From NCBI GenBank assembly GCA_002923395.1, contig BEIK01000005.1:1-53001 (forward strand): 53,001 nt of DNA. Reading direction: 5' to 3'. Position 1 is the stretch's first letter. The number at the start of each line of letters is the position of its first letter. This DNA comes from a bacterium HR34. GTDB lineage: Bacteria > Patescibacteriota > Minisyncoccia > Minisyncoccales > HRBIN34. Below, in pieces: positions 8,425 to 18,369 of the stretch. The notes under the pieces are model-generated. The model had not been told where the DNA came from. It saw only the letters and a list, made by a program, of their open reading frames with translations, and did not search any database. The position numbers and the translations under genes were made by a program.

Positions 8425-9081
8425 TTATAAATTTTTTAAAAAACTTTTTCTATGCACTTTTGATAAACCGTATTTTTTTATCGCCTTTAAATGTTCCTTT
8501 GTGCCATACCCCTTATTTTTTGCAAAATTATAACGAGGAAACATTTTGTTTAGTTTTTCCATATACCTATCTCTTTCAACCTTGGCGATAATAGAAGACA
8601 AGGCACAGGTGAAAATATACCTGTCTGCTTTTACTATTTTTAAGCAATTTTTAGAATTCAGAAATTCATTTTTAATATTATCGCCATCTGCAATTATTAT
8701 ATCAACTTTTCTTTTTATTTTTTTCTCTATTTTTTTGACGCAGCTTTCCATTGCCTTTTCAGAGGCGTTTTTAATGTTAATTCTATCTATAACAGAAACT
8801 CCAACCTTACTAACAGAATAAACTATAAAATCGGCTTTTTTTATTACCTCGTAAATCTTTTCCCTTTGCAAAGGAGTCAAAAGTTTTGAATCTCTTGCTA
8901 ATTTTAGCAACTCTTTAAAAATTTTATTCCTTGTTATATTTTTATCCCACAAAATCAAAACTCCGCTAGCAAAAACAGGTCCTGCTAAGCTTCCTCTTCC
9001 TGCCTCATCAAGACATAAAATATATTTATACCCTTTTTTAAGAAGCTTTTTTTCTTGCTTTATTGTTGGTTTTGTTATCAT
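8425..9081 (-). CDS. rnhB: Ribonuclease HII
   Basis: This 218-residue enzyme nicks RNA in RNA/DNA hybrids and removes single ribonucleotides from DNA. The signature CLDEAGRGSLAGPVFA holds catalytic Asp25 and Glu26. Further acidic residues are in IIADGDN and the SIIAKVERDR block. The length is normal for type 2 RNase H. It is divergent from dnaE with only 60 nt between them, so both promoters must lie in that AT-rich gap. Confidence 0.96.
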   Translation of the reverse strand: MITKPTIKQEKKLLKKGYKYILCLDEAGRGSLAGPVFASGVLILWDKNITRNKIFKELLKLARDSKLLTPLQREKIYEVIKKADFIVYSVSKVGVSVIDRINIKNASEKAMESCVKKIEKKIKRKVDIIIADGDNIKNEFLNSKNCLKIVKADRYIFTCALSSIIAKVERDRYMEKLNKMFPRYNFAKNKGYGTKEHLKAIKKYGLSKVHRKSFLKNL

Positions 9082-9141
9082 TTTTATTTTGTGATATTAT
9101 TTATTTAATATATATTAGCAAATTAAAGAATTTAAAGCAGC

Positions 9142-12100
9142 ATGTCTTTTACTCATTTACATTGCCATTCGCATTATAGTTTATTAGATGGTTTGCCAAA
9201 GATTTCAGAATTAATTGAGAGAGTAAAAGAATTAAAAATGGATGCTGTTGCCTTAACAGACCACGGTGTTTTATATGGCGCTGTAGAATTTTTCAAAGAA
9301 GCAAAAAGACAAGGTATAAAACCTCTAATAGGTTGCGAGGTTTATGTTGCCCGAAATAGTATGCACGATAAAAAACCAGGAGTAGATGATGTTAGATATC
9401 ATATGATTTTGATTGCAAAAAATAAAATAGGTTATAAAAATTTAGTAAAACTTGTAACAAAAGCGCATTTAGAAGGGTTTTATTACAAACCAAGAATAGA
9501 CGAAAATCTTTTAGCTCAATACAGTGAAGGTTTAATTGGCACATCAGGATGTCTTAATGGAAAAATTCCTCGATTAATTTTAGCCGGGAAAATGGAAGAA
9601 GCAAAAGAAACAGCGAAATTATATAACAAAATTTTTGGCAAGGGTAATTTCTTTTTTGAACTTCAACACCACCCAAATATAGAAGAACAATTAAAGTTAA
9701 ATGAAGTTTTAATTAAGCTTTCAAAAGAATTAAATATTCCTTTAGTAGCGACAAATGACAGCCACTATTTAAAAAAGGAAGATGCAAAAGCGCAGGATAT
9801 TTTAATGTTAATTAACACAGGCGCAGACCCCAACGATCCTGAAAGGTTAAGTTTACTTTTAGACGATTTTTCTATTAAATCGCAAGAAGAAATGGAAAAA
9901 GCGTTTCATGATATTCCTCAAGCGCTTGAAAACACAGAATTAATATCCAAAATGTGCGATTTTGAGTTTGAATTTGGGAATATAAAGTTGCCATATTTTA
10001 AAGTGCCAGAAAGAAAAACTCCAGAGCAATATCTAAGAGAATTGGCTTTGGAAGGTTTGAAACAAAGATTTGGCGAAAATCCTCCTCTTAGAGCAAAAGA
10101 AAGATTAGATTATGAGCTGTCTGTTATAGAAAAAACAGGCTTTTCATCCTATTTTTTAATAGTTATGGATATTATAAAATGGGCGAAACAAAACAGAATT
10201 GTTGTTGGGCCTGGAAGAGGGTCTGTTGGCGGTTCTTTGGTTGCTTATTGTATAGGAATCACAAACGTAGATCCATTAAAATATGATCTTCTTTTTGAAA
10301 GATTTTTAAACCCTGAAAGAATTTCAATGCCAGATATTGATATAGACTTTACAGATAGAAGAAGAGATGAAGTTATAAAATACGCTGCTGAAAAATACGG
10401 CAAAGAAAATGTTGCTCAGATTATAACTTTTGGAACAATGGCAGCCCGCGCTGTTGTAAGGGATGTTGGTAGGGCTTTAGGGTATGAGTATAGTTACTGC
10501 GACAAAATAGCAAAAATGATACCCCAAGGCTTTTCTTTAAAAGATTGTCTTGAAAAAATTAAAGAATTCAAACAGTTATACCAAGAAGATGAAAAAGCAA
10601 AGAATTTAATTGACAACGCTTTTAAATTAGAAGGTGTTGCAAGACATGCTTCTGTTCACGCTTGCGGTGTTGTTATTTCAAAAGATCCTTTAACAGAACT
10701 AATTCCCTTACAAACCGCTCCTCAACAAGAAAATGTAATAATAACTCAATATGAAATGAAGTCTTGTGAAGAATTGGGTTTGCTTAAGATGGATTTTTTA
10801 GGCCTTAAAAACTTAACAATAATTGAAGATACACTTGCTAAAATTTATAAAATTCACAACAAAAAAATTGATATAGACAACCTTCCTTTAGACGATAAAA
10901 AAACTTATGAGTTGCTGCAAAGAGGAGATACTGTAGGTGTGTTCCAACTTGAAAGTTCTGGAATGAGAAGGTATTTAAAAATGTTAAAACCGACAAAGTT
11001 TGAAGATATAATCGCAATGATTGCTCTCTACCGCCCCGGCCCAATGGAATTTGTTCCAACTTTTATTAAAAGAAAACACGGAGAAGAAAAAGTAGAATAC
11101 CTGCATCCTGCCCTAAAAGATATTTTAGACGAAACATACGGAATTTGTATATATCAAGAACAGTTAATGAAAATCGCTCAAAAATTGGCAGGATTTACTT
11201 TGTCTGAGGCCGATGTTTTAAGAAAGGCGGTCGGTAAAAAAATAAAAGAACTTTTATTAGAACAGGAGACAAAGCTTATTGAAGGAATGAAGAAAAATGG
11301 TATACCTGAGAAAATAGCAAGGAAAATTTGGGAATGGATACTGCCTTTTGCAAGATACGGATTTAATAAATCCCACAGCACTGCCTATGCTTTAATTGCT
11401 TATCAGACAGCGTATTTGAAAGCCCACTACCCTCTTGAGTTTATGTCTTCTCTTTTAACTTCTGAATTGAACGATGTTGAGAGAGTTGGATTTTTAATTG
11501 AAGAGTGTAAAAAAATGGGAATAGAAGTTTTACCACCTGATATAAACGAAAGTTTTATAACTTTTAGTGTTGTACCCGGAAAAAATCAAATAAGATTTGG
11601 TTTGCTTGCTATTAAAAATGTTGGAGAAAATGTTGTAAAAGAAATAATTAGAGAAAGAAAAGAAAGAGGGCCTTTCAAGAGCGTTGAAGACTTTTTGTTA
11701 AGAGTTGATCCAAAAATAATAAATAAAAAATCGCTTGAAAGTTTAGTAAAGGCAGGTGTTTTTGATAAATTTGAGGAAAGAAATAAATTGTTTTTTAATT
11801 TAGAAAAATTATTGGAATTTGTAAGAGAAAATGAAAAAACGAAATCTTCAAAACAAACAAGTTTGTTTGGCAATAACCAAGAATCAAACAAGGGCAATTT
11901 AACGCTTGAAAATACAAAAGAACTTGATGAACAAACAAAACTGAACTGGGAAAAAGAACTTTTGGGTTTGTATATATCTGGCCACCCCCTTAAAAAATTT
12001 GAAAAATTTTCTAATAATTTTATGAAAATTGCAAGTATTAAAAACAGGGAACTTAACGAAAGAAAAATAATTTATTCTGGCAACAAAGTTGTTATACAAA

Positions 12101-12363
12101 ATGATAAAGTAAAGGTTTTGGGAGTGGTAACCTCTGTAAAAAAAATAATAACCAAAAAGGGTTCTCCTATGATGTTCGTGAAAATTGAAGATCTAACAGG
12201 AAACCTTGAAGTTATACTTTTCCCTGGTATTATAGAGAATTCACCAATAGAAATAAAAGAAAACAAAATAATATGCGTTATAGGAAGGGTTGACAACAAA
12301 GGTGAAGAACCAAAAATTATTTGCGAACAGATACAAGAGATATTAGAAGAAAATAATAGTTAA
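9142..12363 (+). CDS. dnaE: DNA polymerase III alpha subunit (DnaE)
   Basis: This 1073-residue replicative polymerase has an N-terminal PHP domain (FTHLHCHSHYSLLDG). The C-family polymerase core includes PGRGSVGGSLVAYC, the catalytic aspartates in PDIDIDF (Asp398, Asp400), and KSHSTAYALIAYQTAYLK. A helix-hairpin-helix region and a C-terminal OB fold (about residues 985-1060) follow. It is the DnaE1 type, slightly shorter than E. coli (1160). The metal-binding PHP residues look largely kept, so proofreading by PHP is possible. It begins a plus-strand operon with thrS (6-nt gap). All Trp codons inspected in it are TGG and it has no internal TGA, which argues against genome-wide UGA recoding. 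Confidence 0.98.
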   Translation: MSFTHLHCHSHYSLLDGLPKISELIERVKELKMDAVALTDHGVLYGAVEFFKEAKRQGIKPLIGCEVYVARNSMHDKKPGVDDVRYHMILIAKNKIGYKNLVKLVTKAHLEGFYYKPRIDENLLAQYSEGLIGTSGCLNGKIPRLILAGKMEEAKETAKLYNKIFGKGNFFFELQHHPNIEEQLKLNEVLIKLSKELNIPLVATNDSHYLKKEDAKAQDILMLINTGADPNDPERLSLLLDDFSIKSQEEMEKAFHDIPQALENTELISKMCDFEFEFGNIKLPYFKVPERKTPEQYLRELALEGLKQRFGENPPLRAKERLDYELSVIEKTGFSSYFLIVMDIIKWAKQNRIVVGPGRGSVGGSLVAYCIGITNVDPLKYDLLFERFLNPERISMPDIDIDFTDRRRDEVIKYAAEKYGKENVAQIITFGTMAARAVVRDVGRALGYEYSYCDKIAKMIPQGFSLKDCLEKIKEFKQLYQEDEKAKNLIDNAFKLEGVARHASVHACGVVISKDPLTELIPLQTAPQQENVIITQYEMKSCEELGLLKMDFLGLKNLTIIEDTLAKIYKIHNKKIDIDNLPLDDKKTYELLQRGDTVGVFQLESSGMRRYLKMLKPTKFEDIIAMIALYRPGPMEFVPTFIKRKHGEEKVEYLHPALKDILDETYGICIYQEQLMKIAQKLAGFTLSEADVLRKAVGKKIKELLLEQETKLIEGMKKNGIPEKIARKIWEWILPFARYGFNKSHSTAYALIAYQTAYLKAHYPLEFMSSLLTSELNDVERVGFLIEECKKMGIEVLPPDINESFITFSVVPGKNQIRFGLLAIKNVGENVVKEIIRERKERGPFKSVEDFLLRVDPKIINKKSLESLVKAGVFDKFEERNKLFFNLEKLLEFVRENEKTKSSKQTSLFGNNQESNKGNLTLENTKELDEQTKLNWEKELLGLYISGHPLKKFEKFSNNFMKIASIKNRELNERKIIYSGNKVVIQNDKVKVLGVVTSVKKIITKKGSPMMFVKIEDLTGNLEVILFPGIIENSPIEIKENKIICVIGRVDNKGEEPKIICEQIQEILEENNS

Positions 12364-12369
12364 AAACCT

Positions 12370-14127
12370 ATGAAAAACAAAGTAAACAACAAAAATAACG
12401 AAAACGACATTTTAAATAAAAAAAGACACTCTTTGACTCATATTTTGGCAATGGCTGTTAAAATGTTTTATCCGCAAGCAAAACTTGGAATAGGCCCTAT
12501 TATAGAAAATGGTTTTTATTATGATTTTGATTTTCCTGAAAATGTAAAAATAACTCCTCAAGATCTTCAAAAAATCGAAAAAGAAATGAAAAAAATAATC
12601 AAAAGAAACATAAAATTTGAAAGGAAAATGATATCAAGGAAAGAAGCGGAAGAGTTATTAAAAGACGAACCCTACAAATTAGAGCTTTTAAGAGAAATAG
12701 AAGGAGACAAAATTTCTTTTTATAAAAGCGGTGATTTTATTGACCTGTGCAAGGGCGGACATATTGAAAACACGAACCAAATAGATCCAGAGTCGTTTAA
12801 ACTTCACAAAATAGCAGGCGCTTATTGGAGAGGAGATGAAAAAAATAAAATGCTAACCAGAATTTACGGAATCGCTTTCAATACTAAAAAAGAGTTAGAT
12901 GAATATTTTGAAAAACTAAAAGAAGCAGAAAAAAGAGATCATACAAAGCTGGCAAAAGATATGGATTTATATCACATAGATTATCTTTGCGGACCGGGGT
13001 TACCTTTGTGGCATCCAAAAGGAGCAATTTTAAGAAAAACAATAGAAAAATATCTAACCGATTTAAATTTAAGTTATGGTTATTTACCTGTAATAACCCC
13101 TCATATAGCCCAAACTGACTTATGGAAACAATCCGGTCATTTAGATTTTTACAGAGAAAATATGTACCCTGTTATGAAACTTGATGAAAAAGAATACATC
13201 GCAAAACCAATGAGTTGTCCTTTGCATATTTTAATATACAAAAGCCATATAAGATCTTATAAAGACCTGCCAATAAGATATTTTGAAAACGCAACTGTTT
13301 ACAGATATGAAAAATCAGGAGTTTTACATGGTTTAACAAGAGTAAGAATGGTAACTCAAGATGATGGCCATATATTTGTTAACGAAGAAAATTTAGGAAA
13401 GGAAATAGAAAGAATTCTAAGACAAGTAAAAACTGTGCTAAAAGATTTCAAAATAAAAGATTATTATGTTACCCTATCAACAAAACCTGAAAAATATATC
13501 GGCAGCGATAAAATATGGGAAAAGGCTGAAAATGTTCTTTTATGGGCTATTAAAAGAGGTAAATTTAACTATGAAATAGCAAAGGGTGAAGGCGCTTTTT
13601 ATGGTCCTAAAATAGACCTTCACATTAAAGACGCTTTGGGAAGATTATGGCAATGCTCGACCTTGCAGGTAGATTTTAATTTACCAGAAAAACTTAATGT
13701 TGAATATATAGACAAAAAAGGCAACAGAAAAAAAGTTATAATGCTGCACAGGGCTTTAATAGGCGCTTTTGAAAGATTTATAGGAGTTTTACTTGAATAT
13801 CACAAGGGCGTTTTACCTCTTTGGGTGGCGCCTGTGCAATTGTGGATAGTTCCTGTTGGCTCAAAACATAAAAAATACGCAAAAGAAGTTTATAAAAAAG
13901 CAAAAGAACTTGGCATAAAAGCAGAATTAAAAGATGAAAACGGAACAATAGGAAAGAAAATAAGAAACTCAATAGTAGAAAAAATTCCCTATGTGGCTGT
14001 TATTGGCGATAAAGAATTAAAAAACAAATCAGTTAGAATAAGAGAGATTACAAAAGGAGACTTGGGAGAAGTAAAAGTTAAAAAGTTTCTGGATGATATT
14101 TTAAGCAAAATAGAAAATAAAAAATAA
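12370..14127 (+). CDS. thrS: Threonine-tRNA ligase lacking the TGS domain
   Basis: This 585-residue class II synthetase charges tRNA-Thr, two isoacceptors of which are in this window. The editing domain is present (HSLTH near residues 22-26 and DLCKGGH). The catalytic core has MSCPLH (zinc Cys), motif 2 TVYRYEKSGVLHGLTRVR, and motif 3 HRALIGAFERFIGVL. The C-terminal anticodon-binding domain contains VAVIGDKE. The usual N-terminal TGS domain of about 60 residues is missing, since the protein starts almost directly at the editing domain. It lies 6 nt after dnaE and 1 nt before the next gene. Confidence 0.97.
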   Translation: MKNKVNNKNNENDILNKKRHSLTHILAMAVKMFYPQAKLGIGPIIENGFYYDFDFPENVKITPQDLQKIEKEMKKIIKRNIKFERKMISRKEAEELLKDEPYKLELLREIEGDKISFYKSGDFIDLCKGGHIENTNQIDPESFKLHKIAGAYWRGDEKNKMLTRIYGIAFNTKKELDEYFEKLKEAEKRDHTKLAKDMDLYHIDYLCGPGLPLWHPKGAILRKTIEKYLTDLNLSYGYLPVITPHIAQTDLWKQSGHLDFYRENMYPVMKLDEKEYIAKPMSCPLHILIYKSHIRSYKDLPIRYFENATVYRYEKSGVLHGLTRVRMVTQDDGHIFVNEENLGKEIERILRQVKTVLKDFKIKDYYVTLSTKPEKYIGSDKIWEKAENVLLWAIKRGKFNYEIAKGEGAFYGPKIDLHIKDALGRLWQCSTLQVDFNLPEKLNVEYIDKKGNRKKVIMLHRALIGAFERFIGVLLEYHKGVLPLWVAPVQLWIVPVGSKHKKYAKEVYKKAKELGIKAELKDENGTIGKKIRNSIVEKIPYVAVIGDKELKNKSVRIREITKGDLGEVKVKKFLDDILSKIENKK

Positions 14128-14128
14128 T

Positions 14129-15742
14129 ATGAGAGAAATAAATCCTAAAGTAAAAGAGTTTGTAGAAAAGATAAGACAGGCAAAAGAAAGCGAAGAAAAA
14201 CCAATAATAGAACCAACTTTTCATGTAGATGAGGTTGTAAAAAGCGTTGCAACTTTTTATGAAAAAATAAGAGGGGTAATAGAATGGAAGGAAGAACACT
14301 TAATAAGAAAGTCAGCAATAGAAAGGGTTCTCACAAGAAGATTAATGTCTTCTGATCAAGATAGTCTTAACGCTGAAAGTTTTATTTTGGAAATGATAAG
14401 AAGAGGCCACTTTCCTAATGACAGAGTTCCAGAAAGCAAAGCAAAAGCTGTTCAAGATATTTTAGATAAATATGTTTACATAATAAAATATTTACAAGAT
14501 AACTCTAAGGAAACAAAAGATGTTCAGGAAGTCATAAAATGGCTTGTGAAATTGGCTTCAAGCGAAATAGAATATTGCGTATTCCCTCCTGTTAAAGAAA
14601 GGGCGTTAATTGATTTTATGACAGACATAATGACAGAAAAAATAGCAATATCAGAAAATGTTTTTGGCGACGCCCTTCAAAGAAACCCTTTAACAGAATC
14701 TGACAAAAAACTTAAAATATACATTGCCTGTCAGAAAGCATTATTTAACTTAGATGATTTATCTGTTTCCTTTTCAATTATAGAAAAAGAGTATCCTAAG
14801 TTTTTAAATCCTACACCAGAACAACTTCAAATAATAGCAAGAAATATTTTAACAATTAGAAAGAATATTAACGACATAATGAACAATAAAATACAACCTA
14901 AGATATACGCAGCATGCAACAAATACAACGCTATTTTTCTAATACTCTACGACATCGTCTTAAACAACATAGAAAAAATAAACGAGATATTACAAGATAT
15001 TCCTTCTTTAAATTCTCATATAGAAAAGTATTACAAAGAAAGATTTAAAAAACTTAAAAAAAGAATAAAAAAATCATCTGTTCTTGCAACAACATCAATT
15101 TTTATAACAAAAGTTTCCTCGGCAATTTTATTTGAAATTCCAATAGACAAAGCATTGGACGAATTTTCATATATTACCTTAGGAATAAATGTTGGCCTTC
15201 CTACCCTGCTTATGTTTTTACTTGTCGCTACAATAAAACTTCCGGGAAAAGAAAACTTAGAGCAAATAAAAATAGAAATATCAAAACTACTTTTTGGAGC
15301 GGTAAAGGAAACTCCGATTACAATTAAAATTCCAACAATAAGAAATAAAACATTAAAATATATAGTTAACGTGTCTTACTTTTTTGCTTTCATAATAACA
15401 TTTGGATTTATTGTCTGGGTTCTTAAAATGCTTCACTTTTCAATGCTTTCAATGATAATATTTTTTATATTTTTGCCCGTAATAACCTTCACCGGAATAA
15501 AATTAAGAGAAAGAGTAAAAGAAATTGTTATTTTAGAAGAAAAAGAAACTTTCGCTACAACCTTAAGAGATATTTTTGTAATGCCAATAATAGAATTAGG
15601 ACAAAAAATATCTTATGAGTGGTCAAAAATAAATGCTTTGGTTGTAATTTTCAACGCTTTTATAGATATGCCTTTCAACGCTTTTGTAGACTTTCTTGAT
15701 GCCTGGAGAAACTTCTTAAAAGAAAGAAAAGAAAAACTATAA
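14129..15742 (+). CDS. large membrane protein of unknown function
   Basis: The 537-residue protein is not recognised. Residues 1 to about 300 are soluble, helical and charged. Roughly 310-470 contains about four hydrophobic segments (around 315-335, 345-365, 408-432 and 438-458), and a final amphipathic region is rich in Phe/Ile (PIIELGQKISYEW, AFIDMPFNAFVDFLDAW). No signal peptide is present, so the N-terminal half is probably cytoplasmic. It starts 1 nt after thrS and is translationally coupled to it. No catalytic motif is visible. It may belong to a candidate-phylum-specific family. Confidence 0.65.
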   Translation: MREINPKVKEFVEKIRQAKESEEKPIIEPTFHVDEVVKSVATFYEKIRGVIEWKEEHLIRKSAIERVLTRRLMSSDQDSLNAESFILEMIRRGHFPNDRVPESKAKAVQDILDKYVYIIKYLQDNSKETKDVQEVIKWLVKLASSEIEYCVFPPVKERALIDFMTDIMTEKIAISENVFGDALQRNPLTESDKKLKIYIACQKALFNLDDLSVSFSIIEKEYPKFLNPTPEQLQIIARNILTIRKNINDIMNNKIQPKIYAACNKYNAIFLILYDIVLNNIEKINEILQDIPSLNSHIEKYYKERFKKLKKRIKKSSVLATTSIFITKVSSAILFEIPIDKALDEFSYITLGINVGLPTLLMFLLVATIKLPGKENLEQIKIEISKLLFGAVKETPITIKIPTIRNKTLKYIVNVSYFFAFIITFGFIVWVLKMLHFSMLSMIIFFIFLPVITFTGIKLRERVKEIVILEEKETFATTLRDIFVMPIIELGQKISYEWSKINALVVIFNAFIDMPFNAFVDFLDAWRNFLKERKEKL

Positions 15743-15778
15743 TTCCAACTGTTATTCCGCCGAAAATAAATAAAAATT

Positions 15779-16868
15779 TTATTTCCATAAAGGCGACCAC
15801 AAAAGAGCAATTAAAGAGCCAACAGCAACTCCCAAAGGAGAAAATATCGTATCAATTCCTGCGATCTCGCTTTTTTCTTGTGAAAATATGTTTTTCAAAT
15901 GGGCGCTTCTTGCAGAATTTACAACAAGCGCACCAAATTCCCTTGCAATATTAGCTGCCATCAAACCAACAAAACCAATATAATTAAACAAACTTCCTAT
16001 AATTAAACTCATCAAGCCAAAAAAAACCCTCCAAGTATAGCGTTTTTCTTCTCGTTTTTACTCATAAACTTTAAAACCAAGTAGCTTATTGGCAAAGAAA
16101 CCACAGAACTCAAAGAAATAAAAAATAAAACTGTTTCCCTTGAAAAACTAACATCTTTTTCAAGAAATATCGGAAAGAAAGACCTGTAAAACCCCACAAC
16201 AACTAAAACAGCAAAAGACAGTAAAACAATAAAAAATATATTTTTATCAAAAAACTTTTGGAATATCTTTAAGTTGTTGTCCAAAACATTTTTTAATAGC
16301 ATGCCATTTTCCTTTATAATATTTTTTCCACAAAAAACCAAACAAAAACAATGTTTGCCAAATGAATTAAAAAGCTCAAAGCAAAAACACCTGTAAAGCC
16401 ATAATAACTTATAACAAAAGTACCTAAAACAGGAGCTAAACTTTAAGCATAAATTGGCGCTTAATAAAAAAATCCAAAAGCACGAGGAGCGTTTTGAGTT
16501 TGAGAGTTCACTAAAATATTTCTAAAAGAAACAAAATAAAAGGCAGCCGCCAAGCCTATAAAAACCTGTAAAGCATAAAAAACAAAAATATTTGGAAATA
16601 GTATCATTCCAATAGAGTAAACTCCATATCCTATTATTCCTAATACTATTAAAATTTTTGATGGTATTTTATAATTTAAGTATCCAACAAATGGTGACAT
16701 TATAGCTATTGGAATGTATGTCAAAAGATAAGCCCAACCAATTTGGGCAAGGAAAAACCTTTATCAAGCAAAAATAAGGGAAAATATAAGGAAAATATTT
16801 TATACCCTGCCATTAAAAGAAAATGCGAGATTGCCGACTGAAAAATAGGTGATTTTAAGTTAATATCT
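15779..16868 (-). pseudogene. MFS transporter pseudogene in four frame segments
   Basis: The minus strand contains consecutive pieces of a 12-helix major facilitator transporter: SAISHFLLMAGYKIFSLYF (first helix), TYIPIAIMSPFVGYLNYKIP (loop and second pair), FVISYYGFTGVFALSFL, then IFFIVLLSFAVLVVVGFY, and the final IIGSLFNYIGFVGLMAANIA. The pieces change frame near 16750, 16460-16310 and 16012. The last change is in a run of eight T. Two pieces are still open for 109 and 87 codons. The substrate is unknown. The remnant reaches the promoter region of the divergent M24 peptidase. Confidence 0.8.
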
Positions 16869-16907
16869 TCAATTTTATTTTTAAAAAGTTATAACAAAAT
16901 AAAAAAT

Positions 16908-17948
16908 ATGAAAATAACAAAAGTGCAAAAATTTATTAAAAATAACGAGGCATATTTGATAACTAACAATTATAATATATCATACCTCTTAGAAAATGAC
17001 GAATCGCTTCCAGAAGAAAAAACAGCAATACTTTTAATAACTAAGAAAGAAGTTTATATATTCAAAAATCCTCTTTCTGAACTCAAAATTGGCAAAAGAG
17101 GAATTAGTAAAAACAAAATAAAAATTATTGTTTTATCAAAAGAAACTCCTCTCACAAAAACATTAAAGGATATTTTCACTCTTCATAATATAAATAACCT
17201 ATTTTTTGAGGAAAGTGATTTAAAAGTGAAAGAGCTTGAAACCATTAAAAACAACTTGCGAGGCGTAAAGTTTTTAAAATCAAACTCATTTATAGAATCT
17301 TTAAGGATAACCAAAACAGAAGAAGAAATAAGGCTTTTAAAAAGAGCGCAGACTTTGTCTTTGAAATGCTTAAATAAAGGCATAGAATTTATAAAACAGA
17401 ATAAATTAAAACATATAACAGAAAAAGACTTATCTGCCTTTTTGTTATACGAAATAAATAAAATTAAAGATTGCAAAGAAAGTTTCTCTCCTGTTGTTGC
17501 CTTTGACAAAAATTCAGCAATACCTCACCACTACCCTACTAATAAAAAAATAACAAAGGGCGTCTTGCTAATAGATTTAGGAGTAAAATATAAAGGATAT
17601 TGCGGAGATATAACAAGAACAATATATTTTGGCAAACCTGATAGAAAATTTATTTACCGATATAATTTAGTTAAAACAGCAAAAAATTTAGCAACAAATG
17701 AAGCAAAACCCGGAAAAAGTTTTTACGATATTCACCAATTAGTAGTAGATTATTTTACGAAATATAAAGTTGATAAATACTTTATTCATTCAATAGGCCA
17801 TGGAATTGGCAGAGAGGTTCATGAAAAACCTATTGTATCTGCCGGCGACAAACTAACCAAAAACTGCGTCATCACCATAGAACCCGGCCTCTATTTCCCT
17901 AACAAATATGGAATAAGAATTGAGGATATGGTGGTAATTAGCGAATAA
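16908..17948 (+). CDS. pepP: M24 family Xaa-Pro aminopeptidase/dipeptidase
   Basis: The 346-residue protein has the creatinase-type N-terminal domain (to about 125) and a pita-bread metallopeptidase domain. Metal ligands are recognisable in LLIDLGVKYKGYCGDITRT (two Asp), SIGHGIGREVHE (His), TIEPGLYF (Glu) and the final GIRIEDMVVIS (Glu). It cleaves N-terminal residues next to proline or Xaa-Pro dipeptides. PepP and PepQ cannot be separated by motif, so the symbol is tentative. It is followed by about 1 kb without an intact gene. Confidence 0.9.
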   Translation: MKITKVQKFIKNNEAYLITNNYNISYLLENDESLPEEKTAILLITKKEVYIFKNPLSELKIGKRGISKNKIKIIVLSKETPLTKTLKDIFTLHNINNLFFEESDLKVKELETIKNNLRGVKFLKSNSFIESLRITKTEEEIRLLKRAQTLSLKCLNKGIEFIKQNKLKHITEKDLSAFLLYEINKIKDCKESFSPVVAFDKNSAIPHHYPTNKKITKGVLLIDLGVKYKGYCGDITRTIYFGKPDRKFIYRYNLVKTAKNLATNEAKPGKSFYDIHQLVVDYFTKYKVDKYFIHSIGHGIGREVHEKPIVSAGDKLTKNCVITIEPGLYFPNKYGIRIEDMVVISE

Positions 17949-17984
17949 TGAAGTGTATAAAATAAAAAATAAAAAAGGAGGTGT

Positions 17985-18320
17985 AAACAAGAGTTATTCA
18001 ACTATTATTTTGCCCCTTTTTTTATTAAAAATTTCCTAAACAATAACGTCATTAATATTATTCCTACATTTTTTTACCTTTAGCATAGAGCTTTACAATT
18101 TCTTTCATTATTTCGTCCACATCATTGTAAATAATTTTCTGCATCTCATTGAAACTAATAATTATTTTTTCCTTTTTATATCACGATTACGAATTTTTTT
18201 ATTTCTTTCCCCAATTATTTAATACCATTAATATTGGATGGTACATTAATTACTTCTGTCTCGTTGCCATATTTTATCTCTAGAGATCTCTTTATTCATA
18301 GTTATATTAACGTAAATTTA
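17985..18320 (-). pseudogene. decayed small ORFs, family unknown
   Basis: Minus-strand fragments with protein-like composition lie in shifted frames: GNETEVINVPSNINGIK (about 18280-18220), then KIIISFNEMQKIIYNDVDEI followed by EIVKLYAKGKK (about 18175-18070), then a short basic piece toward 17990. They are separated by TAA or frame changes. The lengths suggest one or two former genes under 120 codons. No family is recognised. Confidence 0.35.
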
Positions 18321-18369
18321 AAATGGGTTATTCCTGATAAATTATTATAAAAATTTTATTTATAATCAT

